A stretch of DNA of 64,000 bases from DATBAX01 sp963723765. Lineage in GTDB: Bacteria; Acidobacteriota; Terriglobia; Terriglobales; Acidobacteriaceae. Below, in pieces: positions 37,308 to 44,536 of this stretch. The number at the start of each line of letters is the position of its first letter. Position 1 is the stretch's first letter. The notes under the pieces are model-generated. The model searched no databases. It worked only from the letters and a program-made list of their open reading frames with translations, and was not told the origin of the DNA. The position numbers and the translations under genes are program-made. The stretch lies in the NCBI GenBank assembly GCA_963723765.1, contig CAVRSD010000005.1:310001-374000 (forward strand), given 5' to 3'.

Positions 37308-37841
37308 TTACGCCTGTTTCCGGCCGGCAATGACGATTTTCGCGGTAGTAATGGCTTGACCCACGTGGCGCTGGGTGTGGTCGGCCACATGCACCAACAA
37401 TCCGCCGAGAGAAGTTGGCAACTGCTTTTTTCCAATGCCCCGGGCCTGCTCCAGATCGGCAACGTTGAACGCCCGAATACGCTTGGCACTCTTCTCCAGC
37501 GCTAACGTCAACTCCGCGAATAGTTCATTCTTGGTCGCACCCGGATCCAATTCAGTCTTGAGCGCGGCCAATTGCTCTGCAGTCAGCGAATTTCCTTCCG
37601 CATAAGTCAGCAAGCGATCCAGACTGCGCGCGATATGTTGGATATGGAAAGCTACAGGGGCAATCCCACCGGGACGCGCATTTAGTTCAGCGTCAGTAAG
37701 ACCGCCGCACCAGCGCTCGATGTCTTCTTTTGCCATCTCCAGCGCATGCAAAACCGCTCGCGGCACAGCAGGAACTTCGGTGAAAGTAGCGCGCAGCCAT
37801 GGTTCTTGCAGTCTAGCTTCCGGCGATCTGTTCTCCGTCAT
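37308..37841 (-). CDS. DinB-family protein
   Basis: A 177-residue four-helix-bundle protein of the DinB/YfiT superfamily. The histidines in PVAFHIQHIARSLDRLL and VHVADHTQRHVGQ form the expected metal-binding triad. Members include thiol-dependent transferases and many proteins of unknown function; the reaction here cannot be read. It lies downstream of the hypothetical gene at 37889 on the same strand, separated by 47 bases. Confidence 0.85.
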   Translation of the reverse strand: MTENRSPEARLQEPWLRATFTEVPAVPRAVLHALEMAKEDIERWCGGLTDAELNARPGGIAPVAFHIQHIARSLDRLLTYAEGNSLTAEQLAALKTELDPGATKNELFAELTLALEKSAKRIRAFNVADLEQARGIGKKQLPTSLGGLLVHVADHTQRHVGQAITTAKIVIAGRKQA

Positions 37842-37888
37842 CAGTGATTGCCTATGCGGGGGATGTGAAAGGTATCAGCAGGAGGCCA

Positions 37889-38395
37889 TTAAGCGATGGC
37901 AGCGACCGGTGCGCGGCGCGGCTGAAAACACTCTCGAATTTCCTGGATGGTGGACGTAATAATCGGAGTGCGATATTCGGGATGGTGAAACTCCAGATGC
38001 ATGCCGCGGCCGACGAAACGCAATTTCAGCATGGAACCGCCCCAGGTCGAACCGGCGATGGCCACCAGCACCGGTTCCGGACAGTATTGCGGATGCCCCG
38101 AGATGAGCGCGTGGCTCTCTCCCAAAAAGACGACTTTGTATTGATGGTGCCGGGTGTGAATGTGGAGTTCGGTTTCTGGCGCCAGGTCTTTGAGAAACAC
38201 ACCGCCTTCAATTTCCGATTGCACAATCCGGCAATTGACCTCATCGCTGAGATTGGGGTGGGGCACGAACATCGTCGATAACTGGTCCACGAAACTCGCT
38301 TTCCACCAACCCAATATAGACCGCGGAGCACCGGATGGGTGAGCGGTTGGAACCGCCAACCAGTCCTCGGGAGCGCCGTGCGTCCCAGGCTCCAT
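37889..38395 (-). CDS. Hypothetical protein, 168 residues
   Basis: I do not recognise this family. The protein is soluble in appearance, with no signal peptide or membrane segment. It is rich in histidine and tryptophan and contains HIHTRHHQYKVVFLGE, CPEPVLVAIAGSTWGGSMLK and MHLEFHHPEYRTPIITSTI; the clustered histidines could bind a metal. AGGGG precedes the ATG closely. It may be cotranscribed with the DinB gene. Codon use matches the neighbours and the frame is open throughout, supporting a real gene. Confidence 0.6.
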   Translation of the reverse strand: MEPGTHGAPEDWLAVPTAHPSGAPRSILGWWKASFVDQLSTMFVPHPNLSDEVNCRIVQSEIEGGVFLKDLAPETELHIHTRHHQYKVVFLGESHALISGHPQYCPEPVLVAIAGSTWGGSMLKLRFVGRGMHLEFHHPEYRTPIITSTIQEIRECFQPRRAPVAAIA

Positions 38396-38438
38396 CCCCT
38401 AAGCATAAGCCCCGAGTCAAATGGAGTCCAACGCGAAA

Positions 38439-38954
38439 TTAGGCAGCCACATTTAGGCCTGCCAGCTCCGCCAAAGCGCTGGAGGGCTCGCTGCTCGCGC
38501 CATAGCTCGAACCATCCGGACTTTGTCCGAAAAACGAAGCAATGATGGGATTTTCCGCCACTTGCGCGGTGTCGCTCGGGCTGGCAAACAGAGAACTGGT
38601 GGGATTCGGCGCGCCATGTCCGCCATGATGATGGTGGTGAACTTGCCCGGCTGAGCTGGCATTCTGAACATCTTGTTTCAGCGTGGCATAGGCCTTTTGC
38701 GCGGCCGTCAGATTTCCAGCCTGCAAGTCCGATCCCAGCGTGCTGAAATCCTGACCAAGTTGTGTGTTCTGGATCGCAGTCGAACCGGATGCATTTTGGG
38801 TCAGAGCGCCAAACACCTGCTGGGCACTGCTCAGATTTCCCGACTGCAAAGCCTGGGCAAGCTGTTGAAATTCGGTTTGCTTCTGCTTAAAGCTATTCTG
38901 TAAAACACTCGCCGTAGTCAATGCGCTGCTGGAAAGAATTCCTGCAATCGACAT
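38439..38954 (-). CDS. LQSGD-repeat protein, paralogue A
   Basis: A 171-residue protein of unknown function. Two copies of a ~25-residue helical repeat occur: FQQLAQALQSGNLSSAQQVF and FSTLGSDLQAGNLTAAQKAY, consensus LxxxLQxGxLxxAQxAyxxL. After them come a natural HHHHH-GG-H stretch, a low-complexity region, and ENPIIASFFGQ. The ATG at 38954 is fixed by a strong AAGGAGG; the upstream frame to 39209 is not coding. A paralogue with the same repeats and an 'ENPII'-like segment lies at 42452. The two bracket the NeuC/DegT/methyltransferase genes. No signal peptide is evident. Confidence 0.75.
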   Translation of the reverse strand: MSIAGILSSSALTTASVLQNSFKQKQTEFQQLAQALQSGNLSSAQQVFGALTQNASGSTAIQNTQLGQDFSTLGSDLQAGNLTAAQKAYATLKQDVQNASSAGQVHHHHHGGHGAPNPTSSLFASPSDTAQVAENPIIASFFGQSPDGSSYGASSEPSSALAELAGLNVAA

Positions 38955-39254
38955 GGTCGGCCTCCTTCGAGATAGACAGAGCCTGCTATCTCCCGGTCTA
39001 AGAGCATGTCGTCTGCCACGGCCACCGATTCTGGAGTGGTCGCGCATCGTGCTGATTACGTTATGGAAGCAGGCCAAACTTCCGCTACTAATGGCAAGCT
39101 GCGAAACGACCATCGGCAAATCGCGCCTAACCTTGCTGCACTGGGCAAAGCTTGCCGAGTAACAAACACTCCGCAAAACTAGATGTCTCCACTCGCCATG
39201 TAGAATCATTCTGCCTCTTGCTTCAACGATTCCATCTGAGGTTTTCGGCTTCCA
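38955..39254. other. 300-base divergent intergenic region
   Basis: This region separates the leftward LQSGD-repeat gene from the rightward neuC-like gene. It holds the AAGGAGG ribosome site of the former at its left edge. I see no reading frame, RNA gene or convincing promoter consensus. A loose hairpin, GGCAAG...CTTGCC, lies near 39147-39160. Confidence 0.4.
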
Positions 39255-40394
39255 GTGAAACGCATCATCGCTGCAATTACATCCTCCCGATCAGACTACG
39301 CCCATCTGCGCTGGCTATTGCACGACCTCGCCAAACATCCTGCCATTGATCTGCGAGTGATCGCGCTAGGGCCGCATCTATCTCCGGAGTTCGGTCACAC
39401 CGGAAAAGAAATCTTCAAAGCTACTCCGGAAGCGTTCACCTCTGTGGAATGTCTGTTGAGTTCCGATACCGACGTGGGCATGGCGAAAACCCTCGGCCTC
39501 GCCACGCTGGGACTGGCCGACGCACTTGGTCCCATTCGTCCCGACCTCGTTCTGCTCATCGCCGATCGTTACGAGATGCTCGCACCAGCTTCTGTAGCCC
39601 TGACTTTGCGAATTCCGATTGCTCACATCGAAGGTGGCGAAATCACCTCTGGCGCCATTGACGACGCCGTACGCAACGCCATCACCAAGATGAGCCATCT
39701 GCATTTTGCCTGCACCCGCACCGCGCAACAGCGGGTCGTTGCCATGGGAGAGCAGCCCTGGCGGGTAAGCTTCAGCGGCAGCCTATCGCTCGATCATCTT
39801 CAACGCGCCAAGCTGCTCACCAAACCGCAAGTCGAGAAAAAGTTGGGAATTACGCTTCGTAAGAAGACGATCCTCGCCCTCTATCATCCCGTCACCTTGA
39901 TGAAAGACACGGTGCAGGAGGCCGAAGAGATGCTGGCGGCGCTTCGCGGGAGCAAGCAGCAAATTCTCTTTATCTATCCGAATGCCGACGCCGGCAGCCG
40001 AAAGCTGATCCAGAAAATGGAACGCTTCGTCGCCGGTACTCCCGGTTCTAAACTATTCGTGAATCTGGATCACACCACTTATCTAAGCCTGCTAAAAAAC
40101 GTGGATTTGCTGATAGGAAACTCCAGCAGCGGCATCATTGAGTCCACATCTCTTGGAATTCCGACCTTGAACATCGGCATCCGGCAACGCGGACGCGAAC
40201 ATGCTGCCAACGTTCTCGACGTACCCGCGAAAAGAAAGGAAATCCTGAAAGCCATGCAGCATGCCCTCACTCCTCATTTTCGACGCTCCGTCAAAAACCT
40301 TGAGAACCCTTACGGAAATGGACATGCCTCGCAAAAAATCACCAGCGTGCTGGCCAAAACCCCACTCGGCCCCAAACTCTTGTTCAAGACATAA
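39255..40394 (+). CDS. neuC: UDP-GlcNAc 2-epimerase, hydrolysing (NeuC/LegG type)
   Basis: A 379-residue enzyme of the GT-B-like epimerase fold, which releases UDP while inverting C2 of a UDP-N-acetyl-hexosamine. Family landmarks are ITSSRSDYAHLRWLL at the N-terminus, LIADRYEMLAPASVAL, IAHIEGGEITSGAIDDAVRN, HPVT and LIGNSSSGIIESTSLGIPTL. NeuC-type enzymes feed sialic, legionaminic or similar nonulosonic acids. The start is GTG. A DegT aminotransferase begins nine bases after the stop, suggesting one operon for an amino-sugar, but no NeuB-type synthase is in the window, so the end product is uncertain. Confidence 0.87.
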   Translation: MKRIIAAITSSRSDYAHLRWLLHDLAKHPAIDLRVIALGPHLSPEFGHTGKEIFKATPEAFTSVECLLSSDTDVGMAKTLGLATLGLADALGPIRPDLVLLIADRYEMLAPASVALTLRIPIAHIEGGEITSGAIDDAVRNAITKMSHLHFACTRTAQQRVVAMGEQPWRVSFSGSLSLDHLQRAKLLTKPQVEKKLGITLRKKTILALYHPVTLMKDTVQEAEEMLAALRGSKQQILFIYPNADAGSRKLIQKMERFVAGTPGSKLFVNLDHTTYLSLLKNVDLLIGNSSSGIIESTSLGIPTLNIGIRQRGREHAANVLDVPAKRKEILKAMQHALTPHFRRSVKNLENPYGNGHASQKITSVLAKTPLGPKLLFKT

Positions 40395-40402
40395 TTCTCT
40401 CC

Positions 40403-41221
40403 ATGAGCCTGCGAATTCCATTGGCCAAGCCGGAAGTCACCGATGCCGATCGGGAAGCGGTCCTGCAGGTGTTGCATTCGCATTTCTTGAGCATGGGCCC
40501 AAAGCTGGAAGAATTCGAGCAAGCGATCAGCACTTATGTAGGCAGCCGGTTCGCTGCGGCGGTAAACTCGGGCACTTCCGCATTGCACCTGGCGTTGAAG
40601 ACGCTCGATCTCCAGCCAGAAGCCGAAGTGATTCTGCCTTCTTTCACGTTTGTCGCGCCGCTCAATGTTCTTTTGCAGGAAAAGTTGCAGCCGGTGTTCG
40701 TCGATATTGACGCACGATCTCTTAACGTCACACCAGAAGCGGTGGAAGCGGCTATCAGCAGTAGAACGAAAGCAATCATCGCAATCCACACTTTCGGACG
40801 GCCAGTTGCCATTGACCAACTTCGCTCTATTGCCGATCGCCACGGAATTTATCTGATCGAAGACGCCTGCGAAGCCCTCGGCGCAGAAATCAACGGACGA
40901 AAAGCTGGCTCCTTCGGCGACATCGGCATACTGGCGTTTTATCCCAACAAGCAGATCACCACCGGTGAAGGCGGCATGTTCCTGACCTCCAACGAAAAGC
41001 TCGCCAGGCAAGCCCGGCGATTGCGCAATCAGGGCCGCGATCCGTCTCTCGATTGGTTCCAGCAAGCGGAAAATGGATACAGCTATCGCCTTTCCGACAT
41101 CAATTGCGCACTCGGCCTCGAACAGCTACGCCGCATTGAAAGCATCGTCGCGCGCAGGGAGGAGCTGGCTTCGCTGTATCGAGAAGAAACTCGCAACCTG
41201 CTCGGATATTTTGCCGCCTGA
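40403..41221 (+). CDS. DegT/DnrJ/EryC1 sugar aminotransferase, N-terminal part
   Basis: A PLP enzyme that transaminates a keto-sugar nucleotide. Visible motifs are IPLAKPEVTDADREAVLQVL, the substrate loop NSGTSALHLAL, EDACEALGAEINGRKAGSFG, and the PLP lysine in FYPNKQITTGEGGM. The frame stops at residue 272, although family members have about 370-390. The missing part follows in two other frames: one surplus base near 41203 leads to SDILPPDLEVNYGRISWFTY, another near 41287 leads to RQDRDWLCARLIQQGIGAGR. Reconstructed, the protein is about 378 residues ending at 41541. Confidence 0.85.
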   Translation: MSLRIPLAKPEVTDADREAVLQVLHSHFLSMGPKLEEFEQAISTYVGSRFAAAVNSGTSALHLALKTLDLQPEAEVILPSFTFVAPLNVLLQEKLQPVFVDIDARSLNVTPEAVEAAISSRTKAIIAIHTFGRPVAIDQLRSIADRHGIYLIEDACEALGAEINGRKAGSFGDIGILAFYPNKQITTGEGGMFLTSNEKLARQARRLRNQGRDPSLDWFQQAENGYSYRLSDINCALGLEQLRRIESIVARREELASLYREETRNLLGYFAA

Positions 41222-41319
41222 TCTGGAAGTAAATTACGGAAGAATCAGCTGGTTCACTTATGTGATCCAGTTGTCTGATAGATTTCGATCGTCAGGACCG
41301 CGATTGGCTTTGCGCTCGT

Positions 41320-41541
41320 TTGATCCAGCAAGGAATCGGCGCCGGCCGCTATTTCGCGCCCCTTCATCGTCAGCCAGTTTTCAAAGATTTTGTGCCCCGG
41401 GCTAACTTACCGGTCACGGACTCCGTCGCTGACCACGTTCTGGCGTTGCCATTCTTTAATCAAATGACCGAGGCCGAAGTGCAGGAAGTCTGCGACACAC
41501 TGCAGCAATCATTGGCCGAACTGCGACGGCGAAAAACGTAA
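41320..41541 (+). CDS. C-terminal part of the DegT aminotransferase
   Basis: This frame carries the last ~73 residues of the sugar aminotransferase (IQQGIGAGRYFAPLHRQPVF, then ALPFFNQMTEAEVQEVCDTL), a standard DegT ending. The piece between 41205 and 41287 lies in a third frame. It is not an independent gene: there is no ribosome site and the sequence only makes sense joined to 40403-41221. Its end overlaps the convergent methyltransferase by 82 bases. Confidence 0.7.
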   Translation: MIQQGIGAGRYFAPLHRQPVFKDFVPRANLPVTDSVADHVLALPFFNQMTEAEVQEVCDTLQQSLAELRRRKT

Positions 41542-41900
41542 AACAGATTTCCTTCCCACCCACGCCGCTTCAGCTCGCCTGTGTCGTAGTCAACCACCAA
41601 CCGCTCACTGACCATCAGGTCCGACTCCGCTGCCAGTTCCCGGATTTCCCGGTCGGTAAACACATGACCATACGTACGGCAGCTGACATCTCCGAAGCTC
41701 CAGCTCACGGTCACGTCGCCATTCGATTCCGCTGGAAAAAGTTGGTCATATAAAAACCTGCCTGCGGTTCGAGCCAAGCCATAGGCTCGCACGTTGTAAC
41801 GATGGTTGACGTCGAGAAACAACAATCCATTCGGCGACAACCGACGGGCAAGTTGAGCAAGAACGCGAACTCGCGTCTGGGCCGGGCGGATGTGCCCCAA
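41460..41900 (-). CDS. SAM-dependent methyltransferase, C-terminal part
   Basis: The C-terminal two thirds of a class I methyltransferase. Coding sequence in this frame extends upstream of the listed start to about 41975 as CEDAGHGNRRFDVITCLWN, the motif IV region, continuing VLGHIRP and a post-methylation strand (NGLLFLDVNHRYN). The final 25 residues overlap the end of the convergent aminotransferase and look unstructured. It belongs with 41926-42291 as one gene of about 276 residues broken by one surplus base. Substrate unknown; the position suggests a sugar nucleotide or glycan. Confidence 0.7.
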   Translation of the reverse strand: MGHIRPAQTRVRVLAQLARRLSPNGLLFLDVNHRYNVRAYGLARTAGRFLYDQLFPAESNGDVTVSWSFGDVSCRTYGHVFTDREIRELAAESDLMVSERLVVDYDTGELKRRGWEGNLFYVFRRRSSANDCCSVSQTSCTSASVI

Positions 41901-41925
41901 AACATTCCACAGGCAAGTAATGACA

Positions 41926-42291
41926 TCAAACCGGCGATTCCCGTGTCCCGCATCTTCGCAGGCCCAAATCTTTCCCCAGGTCTTTGCCCAGGTCCTCTGC
42001 TCGGATCTTCCAGATTTCCGCGGAAGGGGCTGAGTCTTTCATCATCTCCGCGCTCGGCTCCAGTAAAACGACTTCGTCCAACCCTGCCTCGCGGGCAATC
42101 TGCTGCGCTCGTTTCCCGTCTCCAGCGCCCACATCGAGCAAGGAGCGGCTGCCCGGTAGAACTCTGGCCACCGTAAGCTGGTTGATGCTCTCTAAATAGC
42201 GCTCTCTCTGCCGCGAGATATCAGGAAAGAACGGAGCGACCCGGCCATAAGCGGCAACAGGTTCGAGGACATCGCTAGCCAGTGTCTTCAT
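41926..42291 (-). CDS. SAM-dependent methyltransferase, N-terminal part
   Basis: It carries the SAM-binding motif I, SLLDVGAGDGKRAQQIA, and the acidic residue of motif II in EVVLLEPSAEMM. After DLGKDLGK, encoded by a short tandem duplication, the frame departs from methyltransferase sequence and stops at 41926, while the next frame resumes KIWACEDAGHGNRRFDVI. Dropping one A from the AAA near 41975 joins them. The start is the ATG at 42291 (MKTLASDVLEP); the frame upstream to 42453 is not coding. Divergent from the LQSGD-repeat gene at 42452. Confidence 0.72.
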   Translation of the reverse strand: MKTLASDVLEPVAAYGRVAPFFPDISRQRERYLESINQLTVARVLPGSRSLLDVGAGDGKRAQQIAREAGLDEVVLLEPSAEMMKDSAPSAEIWKIRAEDLGKDLGKDLGLRRCGTRESPV

Positions 42292-42451
42292 GCTGAATCT
42301 TTCCCGCGAACAAATTGTAGCGCTGAGAAAGCAGTGAAAGTGGGTTCTCTGAGTCGAGCTAAAGTGCGCCGGCATTCCGCCGATGAGAACCGTGGATGGC
42401 AACAGAGTCTTTTCCGACTCCCTGTTAATGAATCCATCCCCGGAGAGAATC

Positions 42452-43237
42452 ATGTCAACCGCAGCCGTTTCCAGTAGTTCGATTTATCAGGAATTGCAGA
42501 CCTTCTATCAGACTCGCAAGACCGACCTCCAGCAGTTGGGACAGGCGCTTCAGTCAGGCGACTTAACCGGGGCGCAAACCGCCTACACTGCTCTGACCAC
42601 TTTGGGGCAAAACGGCCCATTCGCAAATTCCGAACCCTTCCGCAAAGCCGATCGCGATCAGGATTTCATCGCCATCGGGCAGGCCCTGCAATCCGGAGAC
42701 CTGGCTGGCGCGCAACAGGCTTTTGCAACGCTTGAGAGTACCTTTCACAAGCAATCCGTCGTCGCCACCCCCTCGCCGGCCTCCAGCGAACCGGTCGACA
42801 ACCCGATCATCATCAATATCGGTTTTCCCGTTACCACCAACCCTACCGGCTATGCGAATCCCCTGGCGGCCACTGCAGCTCCTACCACCCCAGCGGCTTC
42901 AACACCACCGGCGAATGGAAACACCAGCGCCGCCAGTGTCTCGCCAACCACCATTGTCAATCCCGGCGGCAGCGCGGTGCCGGAAATCATCTTGAATCTG
43001 GGCAACCCCAGCGGCACAAGTACCGGGACTCCGGAAGAAATCACCATCACCCTGGGCAATAATCCGAGCGGCTCCGGCGAACAATTAACCGTTGGCATCA
43101 ATGATAGTCAGGGTGGCCAGGCACAACAGATCGCCATCAATCTCAACAACAATGCCAACGAACAGATCATTTTGAATCTGTTTAATAACGCCGGCAGCAG
43201 CCAATCCCAAGGCAGCTCGATCAGCTTGCAGGCTTAA
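42452..43237 (+). CDS. LQSGD-repeat protein, paralogue B
   Basis: A 261-residue protein of unknown function, paralogous to the product of 38439-38954. Two repeats are clear: LQQLGQALQSGDLTGAQTAY and FIAIGQALQSGDLAGAQQAF. The C-terminal 150 residues are low complexity, rich in Asn, Gly, Thr, Pro and Ser, with recurrent INLNNN/ILNLG/ITLGN motifs that resemble a beta-structured or adhesive repeat (IILNLGNPSG, EITITLGNNPSG, QIAINLNNN, IILNLFNN). No signal peptide is seen. GGAGAG at the right distance fixes the ATG at 42452. The protein could be exported by a non-Sec route, but this is speculation. Confidence 0.78.
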   Translation: MSTAAVSSSSIYQELQTFYQTRKTDLQQLGQALQSGDLTGAQTAYTALTTLGQNGPFANSEPFRKADRDQDFIAIGQALQSGDLAGAQQAFATLESTFHKQSVVATPSPASSEPVDNPIIINIGFPVTTNPTGYANPLAATAAPTTPAASTPPANGNTSAASVSPTTIVNPGGSAVPEIILNLGNPSGTSTGTPEEITITLGNNPSGSGEQLTVGINDSQGGQAQQIAINLNNNANEQIILNLFNNAGSSQSQGSSISLQA

Positions 43238-43396
43238 TGCCCATCGCCGGGAACGCGATTGTTGCCGCAGTGGAGCGGAGGGCGACCTTGCAACGGTTAT
43301 CTCGGAAACAACCTCCTTTCCCGGATGCCAGTGCAGTAGCCCTTTGTTTCATCCAAAATTGATTCTCGCCGTTTCTGTTCTCTATCTCCTTTATTT

Positions 43397-43506
43397 CCCG
43401 GCCTCTAGAGCAACTTCTAAGAAGTAACCAGGGTCGTGTTACTGCGGGAGCGTGACGTTGGTCATCTTGTTACGAAAGCTATCTTTGCTTCACTCTAGAG
43501 GCCGGG
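43397..43506. other. 110-base element closed by 14-bp inverted repeats
   Basis: CCCGGCCTCTAGAG (43397-43410) and its exact reverse complement (43493-43506) bracket 82 bases in the 302-base gap between the repeat-protein gene and a PilZ gene. Inside, short hairpins are possible (CTTC-TAA-GAAG; GTTAC...GTGAC with one G-U). As RNA this would be a long closing helix around small stems, located 33 bases before the PilZ ATG; as DNA it could be a small MITE, but no target duplication is visible. The rest of the gap, 43238-43396, shows nothing recognisable. Confidence 0.5.
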
Positions 43507-43539
43507 GGGAACTGTCTTGCTGGGTGGAGTGTTTCACTT

Positions 43540-44307
43540 ATGAGTAGCCCCAAATCGCCTGCAGCCGGCGCGGACTGGACGCATCTCCTCGCGGATCCTG
43601 ATCTCGTCAGCCATCTCGGCTTGCTTCTCCAGACTTATCGCGACGCTGCACCCGACAAACGCGATCAGGTCCTGCTCGAGACCATGCGAAAAATTAAAAG
43701 TGGTGCGCTTAAGACTGAGCCTGCCACCGCTGCGCCCGCCCCGACAGAACCTGCCTCTAATGAATCCGGTAGAGCTGGACCGGTTGCGATTGAGAGTAAG
43801 CCGGATCAAACTGAACCAGCCCAATCGATTGCGGTGCCCTCTTCTGCGACCCCGCCCTTTGAGCCAGACCTTTTTACCCCTTCATGGGCCCAGGATCGCC
43901 GCCAGTTTCCTCGCATCAAGTGTTTTGTCGCGGTCGAATTACGGGTGGACGGATCGACTGCTCCCGTCTGGGGCAACCTTTCCAACACCAGTATTGGCGG
44001 ATGTCTGGTGGAAACTGCCGTACCGGTCAGCACCGGCGCCAAACTCGAAATTGGCCTCTGGATGGCCAATGGCAAGATTTGGGTCAAAGGTTTGATCATC
44101 AATGGCGTGGTCACCCGCAGCAACCCCTGCTTTGGGGTGCGGATCAAGTTTGCCCAGCTCGAAGCCGCCGGAAAAAGACACCTTGCGGGAATTTCTGAAA
44201 TTTGTCGAAACCACCACCAAGCATTCTCACAACGAGCAGTCCTACCTCGCGCAATTGAAGCGTTAGTCCTCGTTCCCTGGAAATCCTCGAATCTCTCAGG
44301 CCTCTGA
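43540..44307 (+). CDS. PilZ domain protein, C-terminus frameshifted
   Basis: The N-terminal 50 residues are helical (LLADPDLVSHLGLLLQTYRD), followed by a Pro/Ala-rich linker (about 60-118) and a PilZ domain (about 120-215) with DRRQFPRIKC and NTSIGGCLVE, so c-di-GMP binding is likely. After KFAQLEAAGK the listed frame loses sense. Dropping one A from the A-run near 44172 gives KDTLREFLKFVETTT, a standard PilZ ending, with a stop at 44264-44266, so the true product is about 241 residues. The second half resembles the second PilZ domain of 56126-56836, including GLWMANGKIWVKG versus GIWIEQTKLWVQG. Confidence 0.82.
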   Translation: MSSPKSPAAGADWTHLLADPDLVSHLGLLLQTYRDAAPDKRDQVLLETMRKIKSGALKTEPATAAPAPTEPASNESGRAGPVAIESKPDQTEPAQSIAVPSSATPPFEPDLFTPSWAQDRRQFPRIKCFVAVELRVDGSTAPVWGNLSNTSIGGCLVETAVPVSTGAKLEIGLWMANGKIWVKGLIINGVVTRSNPCFGVRIKFAQLEAAGKRHLAGISEICRNHHQAFSQRAVLPRAIEALVLVPWKSSNLSGL

Positions 44308-44536
44308 ATCCTTTGCCAACCCTGTTCATCCTCAGAAGCAGGCCGAATTCGCCTCATTTCAGAACTGGATTTGGCAAATATGAAACTTCGATCAAAGTTT
44401 CCTCTGGGCAAACACGTCCGGCGCGAAACTTGGTAAACTTGCAGGCGCATATAAGCAGCCTCGCTATAAACGATCTACTGGACTGACTCCTCGATCTTCA
44501 ATCTTGGACGTTCCCGTCGAAGGGAGATTTTTTCTT

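Noticed and set aside
38560..38660. HHHHH stretch as a cloning-tag artefact
   Set aside because: It lies in the middle of the protein with normal flanking chromosomal sequence and no vector sequence; natural low complexity is more likely.
43397..43506. Known c-di-GMP riboswitch before the PilZ gene
   Set aside because: The conserved core sequences I know for GEMM-type riboswitches are not visible; only the general closing-helix shape fits.
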